Position numbers and translations under genes: made by a program
Origin: Cellulosimicrobium marinum
Lineage (GTDB): Bacteria; Actinomycetota; Actinomycetes; Actinomycetales; Cellulomonadaceae
DNA: 64,000 nucleotides
Reading direction: 5' to 3'
Assembly: GCF_020551945.1 (NCBI RefSeq)
Contig: NZ_JAJBZH010000001.1
Span: 252,108-316,107, forward strand
Notes under the pieces: generated by a model
Told to the model about the DNA's origin: nothing
Databases searched by the model: none
The model's input: the letters and a program-made list of their open reading frames with translations, nothing else
In this document: positions 7,528 through 16,084 of the stretch, piece after piece
How positions within the stretch are numbered: position 1 is the first letter of the stretch
Layout of the letters: each line of letters begins with the position of its first letter

Positions 7528-8970
7528 TCACGCGGCGTCGGGGGTGGCGGGCTTGCCGGCCTGGTCGTCGGTGGGCACCGACTCGAGGATCGCGGCGACG
7601 CCGAGGCCGCCGGCTGCGCACACGGAGACGAGGGCGCGGGCGGGTCGGCCGGTCTCGGCCGCGCGGGCGGCGAGCAGCTTGGCGGCCGTCGCGACGATGC
7701 GTCCGCCGGTCGCGGCGAAGGGGTGCCCCGCGGCGAGCGACGAGCCGTTGACGTTGAGTCGCGACCGGTCGATCGACCCGAGGGCGCCGTCGAGGCCGAG
7801 CTCGGTGCGGCAGTACTCGTCGTCCTCCCAGGCCTTGAGGGTCGAGAGGACGGTGGAGGCGAACGCCTCGTGGATCTCGTACAGGTCGAAGTCGCCCAGG
7901 GTGAGGCCGTTGCGCGCGAGCAGGCGCGGGACGGCGTGGACGGGCGCCATGAGCAGACCCTCGTGCCCGTGCACGAAGTCCACGGCCGCGGTCTCGGCGT
8001 CGACGACGCGGGCGAGCAGCGGCAGGTCGCGCGCCGTCGCCCACTCGCGCGACGCGAGGAGGACGGTCGACGCGCCGTCGGTCAGCGGGGTGGAGTTGCC
8101 CGCGGTCATGCTGGGCTCGGCGCCGCCCTCCGACCCGGCGAGGCGCTTTCCGTACACCGGCTTGAGCGACGCGAGCTTCTCCAGCGAGGAGTCGGCGCGC
8201 AGGTTCTGGTCGCGCACGAGGCCGCGGAACGGCGTGACGAGGTCGTCGAAGAACCCGGCGTCCCAGGCCGCGGCGAGGTGCTGGTGGGAGGCGAGGGCGA
8301 GCTCGTCCTGCGCCTCGCGGGTGATGCCCCAGCGCGCCGTCGTGACGGCCTGGTGCTCGCCCATCGACAGGCCGGTGCGGGGCTCGTCGGTCGCGGGGGT
8401 CAGGGGTGCGAGGTCCGACGGGCGGATCGACGCGAAGGCCTTGAGGCGTGCCGGGAAGGTCTTCGCGTGCGAGGCGTCGAGCAGCGCGCGGCGCAGGCCC
8501 TCGCTCACGGCGATCGGGGCGTCGGAGACGGTGTCGGTGCCGCCCGCGATGCCGGACTCGACCTGGCCGAGGCGGATCTTGTTCGCGACGGTGACCGTCG
8601 CCTCGAGGCCGGTGGCGCAGGCCTGCTGCAGGTCGTACGCGGGGGTCTGCGGCGACAGCGACGAGCCGAGGACCGACTCGCGGACGAGGTTGAAGTCGCG
8701 GGAGTGCTTGAGCACAGCACCGCCGACGACCTCGCCGATGCGCTCGCCCTGCAGGCCGAAGCGCGCGACGAGGCCCTCGAGCGCGGCGGTGAACATCTCC
8801 TGGTTGCTCGCCCGCGAGTACTTCCCGCCGGCGCGGGCGAAGGGGATCCGGTTGCCGCCGACGACGTACGCGTCGCGCACGCCGGGCGTGCCCGCGCCGT
8901 CCGGGGTGGTGCTCTGCTGGGTGGTCCGGTCGCTCGTCGTGCTCGTCGCCGGCGTCTTCCTCGTGGCCAC
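7528..8970 (-). CDS. Acetyl-CoA C-acyltransferase (thiolase, FadI-like)
   Basis: A 480-residue thiolase that cleaves 3-ketoacyl-CoA, or condenses acyl-CoAs in reverse. The nucleophilic cysteine lies in QQACATGLEA. The activating histidine is in NGSSLAAGHPFAATGGR, and the second cysteine in VCAAGGLG. The HEAF loop appears as YEIHEAFAS. The N-terminus carries about 45 extra Thr/Ser-rich residues. I chose GTG at 8970 because GAGGAAGG precedes it; the frame stays open to an ATG at 9108, which lies against the operator and has no ribosome-binding site. It is first in the operon with the reductase and hydratase and diverges from the TetR gene. Confidence 0.88.
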   Translation of the reverse strand: MATRKTPATSTTSDRTTQQSTTPDGAGTPGVRDAYVVGGNRIPFARAGGKYSRASNQEMFTAALEGLVARFGLQGERIGEVVGGAVLKHSRDFNLVRESVLGSSLSPQTPAYDLQQACATGLEATVTVANKIRLGQVESGIAGGTDTVSDAPIAVSEGLRRALLDASHAKTFPARLKAFASIRPSDLAPLTPATDEPRTGLSMGEHQAVTTARWGITREAQDELALASHQHLAAAWDAGFFDDLVTPFRGLVRDQNLRADSSLEKLASLKPVYGKRLAGSEGGAEPSMTAGNSTPLTDGASTVLLASREWATARDLPLLARVVDAETAAVDFVHGHEGLLMAPVHAVPRLLARNGLTLGDFDLYEIHEAFASTVLSTLKAWEDDEYCRTELGLDGALGSIDRSRLNVNGSSLAAGHPFAATGGRIVATAAKLLAARAAETGRPARALVSVCAAGGLGVAAILESVPTDDQAGKPATPDAA

Positions 8971-9116
8971 TGCGCCTGCCTTCCTCGTCCGCACTCGCTG
9001 CGCTGCGTTGCTCGTCGGTCTCCGGGGCGGCCTGGTCGACCCGCTCCCGTCCCCGCCGTCGTCGCGTCCGGCGGGAGGGGCCGGACCAGGGCGGGTGTCC
9101 AAGACCAACAGTACCT

Positions 9117-9131
9117 GATACTGTCAGTATC
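9117..9131. promoter_or_regulatory. Perfect palindrome, probable TetR operator
   Basis: GATACTG-T-CAGTATC is a perfect inverted repeat with 7-bp arms. It lies in the 245-bp divergent region between the thiolase operon and the TetR gene, and is among the few AT-containing stretches there. Its position suits control of both transcription units by the adjacent TetR protein. Binding is inferred from geometry only. Confidence 0.65.
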
Positions 9132-9214
9132 GTGAGTCGGGTCACAGGGACCTGCCGTGCCCGGACGTGCCGGGCAGGCTCACGACGACACCGACGTCGC
9201 GACGGAGGACGAGC

Positions 9215-10024
9215 GTGAACGCAAGCGTGAGCGGGGTGGGTGCCCGCCCGGCAGCGGGCCGGCCCACGGTGGACGGACGCTCCACCCGCTGGGACGAGCA
9301 CCGGGCCGCACGGCGCGCGGAGCTCATCCGTGCCGCCAGCAAGGCCGTGCACCGCGGCGGCCCCGGCGTCTCCATGGACGAGATCGCCGCCGCGTCGGGC
9401 ACCTCGAAGTCGATCATCTACCGCTACTTCGACGACAAGACGGGCCTGCAGGTCGCGCTCGGCGCCGCTGTCGTCGGGCAGATGCACGACGCGCTGACCC
9501 AGGCCGCCGAGGCCGCCGAGACCCCCAAGCGCGCCCTGCGCGCGATGGTCGGCGTGTATCTCGAGATGATCGAGAGCTCGCCCAACGTCTACTACTTCGT
9601 CACCCGCACGAGCGCGGTCGCCGGGACGCAGGACACCGCGGGCGTCGTCACCGCCGGTGCGGGCACCGGTGCGCGGGCCCCGCTCGCCGCGTTCCTCGAC
9701 TCCGTCATCGAGCTCGTCGCCGAGCCGTTCGCCCGCGTGACGGACGTCCCGCCCGCCGACGCCGCGGCGTGGGCCGCGGGCGCCGTCGGCTTCGTCCGCG
9801 GGGCGGGCGAGTGGTGGCTCGCGCACCGCGCCGCCCCGGACACCCCGGACCGTGAGCAGCTCACCGAGCGCGTCGCCTCGTGGCTGTGGTCCGGGCCCGT
9901 CGGCGTCCTCTCCCACAACCCGGGCGGCTCCCGCCCCGAGAACGCTCCCCGACCCGAGAACGCTCCCCGCACGACCGCGCCCTCGTCGGCCGCGCCGTCC
10001 TCAGACCCCCAGGAGACCCGATGA
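9215..10024 (+). CDS. TetR-family transcriptional regulator of the fatty-acid module
   Basis: A 269-residue repressor-type regulator. The DNA-binding helix-turn-helix is at residues 52-78 (VSMDEIAAASGTSKSIIYRYF). An all-helical ligand domain rich in Trp/Tyr follows (GEWWLAHR) and would suit an acyl-CoA pocket. The GTG at 9215 follows GGAGGA; an ATG at 9167 is a weaker alternative. The final 40 residues are disordered Pro/Ala/Asn-rich and include an 18-bp tandem duplication (9935-9970) giving PENAPR twice. The stop overlaps the acyl-CoA oxidase ATG (ATGA), so the two are co-translated. The palindrome at 9117-9131 is the likely operator. The ligand is not known. Confidence 0.82.
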   Translation: MNASVSGVGARPAAGRPTVDGRSTRWDEHRAARRAELIRAASKAVHRGGPGVSMDEIAAASGTSKSIIYRYFDDKTGLQVALGAAVVGQMHDALTQAAEAAETPKRALRAMVGVYLEMIESSPNVYYFVTRTSAVAGTQDTAGVVTAGAGTGARAPLAAFLDSVIELVAEPFARVTDVPPADAAAWAAGAVGFVRGAGEWWLAHRAAPDTPDREQLTERVASWLWSGPVGVLSHNPGGSRPENAPRPENAPRTTAPSSAAPSSDPQETR

Positions 10025-12153
10025 CCGCCACGTCCGACCGTCCCGCCCTCAGCCCGGTGGACGGCTCCCTCACGACCGGCTCCGACGCGCGCGTGGACGT
10101 GCCCGGCCTGGAGCGTCTCCTCCTCGGCCGGTGGGCCGAGCTGCGCATGACGGCGCGGGCGACGGCGGGCGAGCCGGCGTTCTGGCGCGTCGAGGGCCAG
10201 AGCAAGGAGGTGCACCGCGAGCACGTCCTGGAGCAGATGCACCTGCTCGTGGGCAAGAAGCAGGTGTGGCGCGCGTTCCCCGAGCGCCTCGGCGGCGCGA
10301 ACGACCCCGGCGGCAACCTCGCCGGGTTCGAGGAGCTCGTCGCCGCGGACCCGTCGCTGCAGATCAAGGCGGGCGTCCAGTGGGGGCTGTTCGCCTCGGC
10401 GATCCTCCATCTCGGCACGCCCGAGCAGCAGGACCGCCTGCTCCCCGGCGCGATGGACCTGTCCGTCCCCGGCGCGTTCGCGATGACGGAGACCGGGCAC
10501 GGGTCCGACGTCGCGAGCATCGGCACCACGGCGACCTACGACCCCGAGACGGACGAGTTCGTCATCCACACCCCGTTCCGCGGGGCGTGGAAGGACTACC
10601 TCGGCAACGCGGCCGTGCACGCCACCGCCGCCGTCGTGTTCGCGCAGCTGATCACGAAGAACGTCGACCACGGCGTGCACGCGTTCTACGTGCCGATCCG
10701 CGACCCGCAGGGCGAGCGCGACGAGCTCGGCCGTCTGCCGTTCCTGCCGGGCGTCGGCGGCGAGGACGACGGCCAGAAGGGCGGCCTCAACGGCATCGAC
10801 AACGGCCGCCTGCACTTCGACCACGTGCGCGTCCCGCGCACGGACCTCCTCGCGCGGTACGGGTCGGTCGCGGCGGACGGCACCTACTCGAGCCCGATCG
10901 ACAGCCCCGGGCGCCGCTTCTTCACCATGCTGGGCTCGCTCGTCCAGGGGCGGGTGTCGCTCGACGGCGCCGCGGTCACCGCCGCGAAGCTCGGCCTGGC
11001 GATCGCGGTGCGCTACGCGAACGAGCGCCGCCAGTTCACGGGGGCGTCGTCGACGGACGAGGTCGTGCTTCTCGACTACGGCACGCACAAGCGCCGGCTG
11101 ATCGTGCCGATCGCGGAGGCGTACGCCGCGCACTTCGCGCACGACCGCCTGCTCGACCTGTTCCACTCCGTGTTCTCCGGCGAGGAGGACACCCCGGAGC
11201 AGCGCGAGGACCTGGAGACCACGGCCGCCGCGCTCAAGGCGACGAGCACCCGGTTCGCGCTCGACACCCTCCAGGAGACGCGCGAGGCGTGCGGCGGCGC
11301 GGGCTTCCTCACGGAGAACCGCATCACGAGCCTGCACGCCGACCTCGACGTCTACGCGACGTTCGAGGGCGACAACACGGTGCTGCTCCAGCTCGTCGCG
11401 AAGCGACTGCTCGCCGACTACGGCAAGCAGTTCAAGGGCATCACGCCGGGGCAGATGGCGCGCGTCGTCGTCGAGCGCGCCGGTGACATGGCCCTGCACC
11501 GCACGCCGCTGAAGCGCGCGGCGCAGGCGCTCGCCGACGTGGGCGACCCGCGTCGTGCGGCGGGTCACCTGCGCGACCCGGAGACGCAGCGCGAGCTGCT
11601 CACGGACCGCGTCGAGACGATGGTCGCGGAGGTCGCGCAGGCGCTGCGCCCCGCGCAGAAGGCGGACCCGGAGACGGCGGCGAACCTGTTCAACGCCCAC
11701 CAGGTCGAGCTCGTCGAGGCGGCCCGCGCGCACGCGGAGCTGCTGCGGTGGGAGGCGTTCACGCAGGCCCTGTCGACGGTCGAGGACGCCGGCACCCGCG
11801 AGGTGCTCACGACGGTGCGCGACCTGTTCGGTCTCAGCCTCGTGGAGCGTCACCTCGCCTGGTACCTGCTCAACGGGCGCCTGTCGGCGCAGCGCGCCCG
11901 CACGGTGACGAGCTACCTCGACCGCCTGATCGACCGGCTGCGCCCGCACGCGCAGGACCTCGTCGACGCGTGGGGCTACGGTCCGGAGCACCTGCGCGCG
12001 AAGATCGCGTCGGGCGCGGAGAAGGAGCGCCAGGACGAGGCGCGCGACTACTACCGGCGGCTGCGCGCGAGCGGCGACCAGCCGGTCAGCGAGAAGTCGC
12101 TGCGCAAGGCCGAGAAGGCCTCGAAGGGCTCGTCGGTGGCCACCCGCCACTGA
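10021..12153 (+). CDS. Acyl-CoA oxidase/dehydrogenase family flavoprotein
   Basis: A 710-residue FAD enzyme catalysing the first, 2,3-dehydrogenating step of fatty acyl-CoA breakdown. The middle domain has FAMTETGHGSDVASIGTTATYD, the FAD-binding strand. The C-terminal half has EACGGAGFLTENRI and TFEGDNTVLLQLVAKRLL, the signature of the long acyl-CoA oxidase branch rather than the roughly 390-residue dehydrogenases. Whether O2 or an electron-transfer flavoprotein takes the electrons cannot be decided. No ETF or catalase gene is adjacent. ATG overlaps the TetR stop, so the enzyme and its probable regulator form one unit opposite the thiolase operon. Confidence 0.87.
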   Translation: MTATSDRPALSPVDGSLTTGSDARVDVPGLERLLLGRWAELRMTARATAGEPAFWRVEGQSKEVHREHVLEQMHLLVGKKQVWRAFPERLGGANDPGGNLAGFEELVAADPSLQIKAGVQWGLFASAILHLGTPEQQDRLLPGAMDLSVPGAFAMTETGHGSDVASIGTTATYDPETDEFVIHTPFRGAWKDYLGNAAVHATAAVVFAQLITKNVDHGVHAFYVPIRDPQGERDELGRLPFLPGVGGEDDGQKGGLNGIDNGRLHFDHVRVPRTDLLARYGSVAADGTYSSPIDSPGRRFFTMLGSLVQGRVSLDGAAVTAAKLGLAIAVRYANERRQFTGASSTDEVVLLDYGTHKRRLIVPIAEAYAAHFAHDRLLDLFHSVFSGEEDTPEQREDLETTAAALKATSTRFALDTLQETREACGGAGFLTENRITSLHADLDVYATFEGDNTVLLQLVAKRLLADYGKQFKGITPGQMARVVVERAGDMALHRTPLKRAAQALADVGDPRRAAGHLRDPETQRELLTDRVETMVAEVAQALRPAQKADPETAANLFNAHQVELVEAARAHAELLRWEAFTQALSTVEDAGTREVLTTVRDLFGLSLVERHLAWYLLNGRLSAQRARTVTSYLDRLIDRLRPHAQDLVDAWGYGPEHLRAKIASGAEKERQDEARDYYRRLRASGDQPVSEKSLRKAEKASKGSSVATRH

Positions 12154-12257
12154 CGCCGCGCGCCGGGCGCCCGCCTCGACCTGAGGTGGCCGCCCGGTGC
12201 GCGACCCACTCCTCGACCACGCACGGCGGAGCGGTACCGCCGGTCGAGGGTCCTCCC

Positions 12258-12292
12258 GGGCGCCGTGACGACCACCAGCCGTCACGGCGCCC
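12258..12292 (+). terminator. Hairpin terminator after the acyl-CoA oxidase gene
   Basis: GGGCGCCGTGACG (12258-12270) pairs perfectly with CGTCACGGCGCCC (12280-12292) around a 9-nt loop. It has no U-tract, as is common in high-GC actinobacteria. It lies about 100 bases after the stop. Confidence 0.7.
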
Positions 12293-12313
12293 GTCGGCGT
12301 CCCGCACCCTGTC

Positions 12314-12374
12314 CCGCCGAGCACGAGGTTGCTGTTGTTCTCGCCCGTATAACGGCATCAGGCTCGTGTTCGCG
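12314..12374. repeat. Degenerate member of a dispersed palindrome family
   Basis: The left arm CCGCCGAGCACGAGGTTG matches, base for base, the left arm of the long palindrome at 20589. The right arm, ending CTCGTGTTCGCGGG, is a diverged inverted copy with about 70 percent complementarity. It lies in the 275-bp gap between two convergent genes. Confidence 0.65.
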
Positions 12375-12428
12375 GGCGAGGAGGCTCGTGGTCGGCAGGC
12401 GGGCCGGGCCGGGCGGGTCGCGTGCGGG

Positions 12429-13316
12429 TCAGGTCGGGTTGCAGCGGGCGGCGACCACGGCGACGAGCCCGACGTCGGGTCTCCACGGCTCGAGGTTCCA
12501 CGTCGCCTTGTCGGGCGCGCCGAGGGCGTGGCAGACCAGCTGGTCGTGCATGCCGGGCGTCCCGGCCTCGGGCTCCGCCGCCACGAGCGCCTCCCACAGC
12601 ACCGCGCGTCCCGCGACTCCGGCGGACCGCGCCCACGCCGTCGGGTCGACGGCGAGCGACCGCCCGCCCTCGTTCTCGCCCCACTCGGCGGAGCGCAGCG
12701 GGTCGGTGCCGAGCGTCGTCGTCACGGTGACGGTCCCCGTGCCCTCCTCGGTCTCCGTGCCCTTCGTGGTCCCCGTGCCCGACGTCGCGCCCTCCTCGGC
12801 CGGGTCGGTCGCCCGGTCCGGGGTGCGGATCTCGACGCGTCGCGCGTCCACGACGACGAGCCGCGCGTCCCCGGCGCGTGTGCCGGTGCCGGTGGCGCGC
12901 GGGGCGGTGAGCCCACCCACGGGCGACCCCGCGGCGTCGAGCACGGTGACGGTCCCGTCGGTGTTCGCGAGGAAGGTCACGTCGTCGGAGAGCCGGAGGC
13001 CGACGGAGCCGCTGCCGCCCCCGACGGTCAGGGTCGTCGCCCCCTCGCCGTCGGGGTCGAGCCGCACGCCGGCGTCCGGCGGGGAGACGACCTCGATCTC
13101 CACGTCGCCGGAGGACAGCACGACCGGCGGTGCGGCCGGGTCGGGGGTGGTCGGGCCGTCGCCGGTCCCGTCCTCCTGCGCAGGGTCTCGGGCAGCGTCC
13201 GAGGGGGCGTGCGTCTCCGTGCCGGTGGCCGTGCCGCTCGGGCTTGGCGCCGACGTGCACGCCGCCGTCGCGAGCACGGCGAGGACCACGGACCCCGCGG
13301 CGACGCGGGTCAGCAC
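12429..13316 (-). CDS. Secreted lipoprotein of unknown function
   Basis: A 295-residue protein. The first 20 residues are a hydrophobic signal ending in the lipobox LATAAC, then a Ser/Thr/Pro/Gly-rich linker. The rest is predicted mostly beta strand with Gly/Thr-rich turns and a second low-complexity stretch (GTGTTKGTETEEGTG) near residue 190. The end, near LVCHALGAPDKATWNLEP, contains two cysteines that could form a disulfide. I do not recognise the family; the tail looks like a DUF2599-type domain (tentative). The GTG start lacks a clear ribosome-binding site. A 24-codon reading frame (13321-13395) ends just upstream and might allow coupling. Confidence 0.7.
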   Translation of the reverse strand: MLTRVAAGSVVLAVLATAACTSAPSPSGTATGTETHAPSDAARDPAQEDGTGDGPTTPDPAAPPVVLSSGDVEIEVVSPPDAGVRLDPDGEGATTLTVGGGSGSVGLRLSDDVTFLANTDGTVTVLDAAGSPVGGLTAPRATGTGTRAGDARLVVVDARRVEIRTPDRATDPAEEGATSGTGTTKGTETEEGTGTVTVTTTLGTDPLRSAEWGENEGGRSLAVDPTAWARSAGVAGRAVLWEALVAAEPEAGTPGMHDQLVCHALGAPDKATWNLEPWRPDVGLVAVVAARCNPT

Positions 13317-13435
13317 GCGATCACAGGCGCTCGAGTGCGGCCACGACGTCGAGGAGGCCGGCCCAGCGGCGCGCGGTGTCGGCGCGAAGGTCCATGCGCT
13401 CATCATGGGGCCTCGCGGGCGCGTGCGACAGGTCG

Positions 13436-14902
13436 TCAGCGCTCGTCGACGTCGTCGTCGAGGCGCGAGACGTCGGTGAAGGCGATCTGCCGCTTGCGGA
13501 CGGCACGGTTCCACAGCCAGGTGAGGAAGGAGAGCACGACGCCGAGCCCGACGAGCGCACCGGCGATGACGTACTGCTCCTGCTGCTCGGCGCTGCGTGC
13601 CCACGGGCCGGCGAGGTAGCCGCACGTGACGGCGCCGAGCACGGCGAGGGGGGTGCGGGTCCGGAAGTGCTCGTGGTCGACGGGTCGGCGGCGCAGCACG
13701 AGCAGCGCGACGTTGACGACGGTGAACACGACGAGCAGCAGCAGGGACGTCGTCCCGCCGAGCAGCGCGACGGCGTTCGCGCCGCCCTCGGTCGCGGACT
13801 GCCGCACGACGTACGTGATGAGGCCGAACGCGATGGCCGTCGTCACGACGATCGAGACCCACGGGGTGCGGCGGAAGGGGTGCACCTGCCCGAACGCGCG
13901 GGGGAGCACGCCCTGGTTCGCCATGCCGTAGAGCAGGCGGGACGCCATGAGCATGTTGATGAGGGCGGAGTTCGCGACGGCGAACATGCCGATGAACGGG
14001 AAGATGGTCGCGAAGGGCAGGTTCGGCGCGCCGACGGCGACGACCTGGGTGAGCGCGGAGCCCTTCGACTCGTCGACGAGGTCGCCGACGGGGACGAGCG
14101 CGACGGCGGTGACGGCGACGAGCACGTAGATGACACCGGTGATGGACAGCCCGGTGAGCATCATGCGGGGGAAGTCGCGCACGGGGTTCGTGCACTCCTC
14201 GGCCATGTTCACGGAGTCCTCGAACCCGACCATGGCGAAGAACGCGAGGGTCGTCGCGGCGGTGACGGCGAGGAACACGCTCTTGTCGTCGGCGGACTCG
14301 AACACGACGACGCGCGAGAAGTCGGCCCTGCCCTGCGTCGCGGCCCACAGGCCCACGAAGATCACGAGGAGCAGGCCGGACAGCTCGACGAGGGACAGCA
14401 CGACGTTGGCGCGCACGCTCTCGCCGACGCCACGGAAGTTGACGAGCGCGACGAGCGCCATGAACCCGAGCGCGATCCACAGGCGTCCGGCGCCCCCGAC
14501 GTCGAGGTCGAGGCCGAACCCGTCGGACACGAACCCGGCGAACGCGTTGGACGCCGTCGACGCGGAGGTGATGCCCGAGCTCATGACCATGAACGCGACG
14601 ACGAACGTGAGCAGGTGGATGCCGAACGCCTTGTGCGTGTAGAGGGCGGCGCCCGCGGCGCTCGGGTACTTGGTGACGAGCTCGAGGTAGGAGAAAGCGG
14701 TGATCGTCGCGACGACGAAGGCGAGCAGGAACGGCAGCCACGCCGCCCCGCCCACCTCGCCCGCGACCTGACCGGTGAGGGCGTAGACGCCCGTGCCGAG
14801 GATGTCCCCGACGATGAACAGCAGGAGGAGCTTGGGGCCCATGACGCGGCGCAGCTCGGGCCGCCCGTCGCGCTCGGTGGTCGTGCCGGCGTCCTCGGTC
14901 AT
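13436..14902 (-). CDS. APC-superfamily amino acid permease
   Basis: A 488-residue integral membrane protein with about 12 hydrophobic helices. The first helix has the APC glycine motif FIVGDILGTGVYALTGQVAG, which forms the substrate-amine contact. TM6 carries FFAMVGFEDSVNMAEE, typical of cationic amino acid/polyamine-type APC permeases. The ATG at 14902 follows GAGGGGG. It lies 16 bases after the EamA exporter, so the two are probably co-transcribed. The substrate is not determined; amino acids or amines are expected for the family. Confidence 0.85.
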   Translation of the reverse strand: MTEDAGTTTERDGRPELRRVMGPKLLLLFIVGDILGTGVYALTGQVAGEVGGAAWLPFLLAFVVATITAFSYLELVTKYPSAAGAALYTHKAFGIHLLTFVVAFMVMSSGITSASTASNAFAGFVSDGFGLDLDVGGAGRLWIALGFMALVALVNFRGVGESVRANVVLSLVELSGLLLVIFVGLWAATQGRADFSRVVVFESADDKSVFLAVTAATTLAFFAMVGFEDSVNMAEECTNPVRDFPRMMLTGLSITGVIYVLVAVTAVALVPVGDLVDESKGSALTQVVAVGAPNLPFATIFPFIGMFAVANSALINMLMASRLLYGMANQGVLPRAFGQVHPFRRTPWVSIVVTTAIAFGLITYVVRQSATEGGANAVALLGGTTSLLLLVVFTVVNVALLVLRRRPVDHEHFRTRTPLAVLGAVTCGYLAGPWARSAEQQEQYVIAGALVGLGVVLSFLTWLWNRAVRKRQIAFTDVSRLDDDVDER

Positions 14903-14918
14903 GACGGCCCCCTCGCGC

Positions 14919-15995
14919 TCACGGACGTCCTGGACCTCCATTGGACCGCGCCGGGGTCCTGGCCGCCACGGCGATCCGGGGCGTGTCGCGGCGCAGCACG
15001 CCGGTGGTGATCGCGACGCCCAGGAGGAGCACGACGCCGCCGGTCGCCTCGGCCGGGTTCGGCACCTCACCGAGCACGAGCCACGCGGCGAGGATCCCGA
15101 CGGGAGGGACGAGCATCGTGAAGGGCACGACCGCCGACGCCGGGTAGCGCGCGAGCAGCCCGTTCCAGACGCCGTACCCGACGAGGCTCGCGAGCCACGC
15201 CGTGTACAGCGTGGACAGCACGGGGGCGAGCGTCAGGTGGGTGAGGGCGTGCCCGACGGCGTCCGGCCCGTCGACCCAGAGCGACAGCCCGAGCAGGGGG
15301 ACCGGCACGACGAGCGCGGACCAGACGGTCATCGACAGCCCGTCCGCCCACGCGGGCGCACCGCGCCGCCCCCGCGAGGGAGCACCCCGGTCGCGCGAGG
15401 TAGAACGCTGGTCACGCGAGGTAGAACGCTGGTCACGCGAGGTAGAACGCTGGTCCCGCGAGGTAGAACGCTGGTCCCGCGAGGTAGTACTCCGGTCACG
15501 CCTGCCCGCCCGGCGCGCGACGACGTTCCCGACCGCCCACGACGACGCGGCGGCGAGGGTGAGCAGGAAGGCGAGCGCCGGCGTCGTCTCGCTGCGGCCG
15601 AGACCGACGACGAGGAGGCCGAGCGCCCCGACGACGACCCCGACGACCTGGCGGCGTGTCGGCGACTCGCGCAGGGACAGGGCGGCGAAGAGGACGGTGA
15701 GGCCGACCTGCGCCTGGAGGACGAGGGAGGCGAGGCCGGGCGGCATGCCGAGGGACAGCGCCGTGTAGAGCAGGCCGAACTGGCCGAGGCTCATGAACAG
15801 GCCGACGAGCAGGACGTCGCGCCACCGGGCGGTGGGGCGCGGGACGAGGAAGATCGCGGGGACGAGCACGACGGCGAACCGCAGGGCGACGAAGAGCGTG
15901 GGCGGCAGGTCGCCGAGGCCGAGGTCGATGACGACGAAGTTCGCTCCCCAGAGCACGGCGACGAGGGTCGCGAGGAGGGAGGGGCGCAGGGGCAT
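14919..15995 (-). CDS. EamA/DMT-superfamily exporter with repeat insertion
   Basis: A 358-residue drug/metabolite transporter with the usual two EamA halves of five helices each. Half one starts LLATLVAVLWGANFVVID; half two ends LGEVPNPAEATGGVVLLLG, the EamA signature. Between them, after TM5, is a 50-residue hydrophilic insert made of repeats of SRDQRST encoded by the 21-bp array at 15374-15499. Family members normally have a short loop there. The gene diverges from a LysR regulator, a common pairing in which the regulator controls the exporter. Amino acids or related metabolites are the usual cargo of LysR-linked members; this is inference. Confidence 0.82.
   Translation of the reverse strand: MPLRPSLLATLVAVLWGANFVVIDLGLGDLPPTLFVALRFAVVLVPAIFLVPRPTARWRDVLLVGLFMSLGQFGLLYTALSLGMPPGLASLVLQAQVGLTVLFAALSLRESPTRRQVVGVVVGALGLLVVGLGRSETTPALAFLLTLAAASSWAVGNVVARRAGRRDRSTTSRDQRSTSRDQRSTSRDQRSTSRDQRSTSRDRGAPSRGRRGAPAWADGLSMTVWSALVVPVPLLGLSLWVDGPDAVGHALTHLTLAPVLSTLYTAWLASLVGYGVWNGLLARYPASAVVPFTMLVPPVGILAAWLVLGEVPNPAEATGGVVLLLGVAITTGVLRRDTPRIAVAARTPARSNGGPGRP
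15374..15499. repeat. Six 21-bp tandem repeats inside the EamA gene
   Basis: Six units start at 15374, 15395, 15416, 15437, 15458 and 15479. The four central ones share GCGAGGTAGAACGCTGGTC. The outer two are a second type, GCGAGGGAGCACCCCGGTC and GCGAGGTAGTACTCCGGTC. The same two unit types recur between genes at 62671-62712 with identical 21-bp phasing. Inside the gene they read in frame as SRDQRST-like heptapeptides on the minus strand. Confidence 0.92.
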
Positions 15996-16084
15996 GCGGT
16001 CAGCGTGCCCCCGCCCGATCGTGCACGTCCAGCGAACGATCATGACGAGTTCCCGGAAGCGTGGCTGCACGGTACCGTCGAGGG

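Noticed and set aside
5939-9916. 1325-codon minus-strand frame through thiolase and TetR
   Set aside because: Only its last 519 codons (FabG4-like) are a real gene; the upstream part is out of frame with the thiolase and lacks domains.
13321-13395. 24-codon frame MDLRADTARRWAGLL... before the lipoprotein
   Set aside because: Composition is plausible and it could aid coupling, but it is too short and has no visible homology or ribosome-binding site. Mentioned with the lipoprotein only.
15374-15499. CRISPR array
   Set aside because: Units are 21 bp, directly adjacent without spacers, and in frame within a gene.
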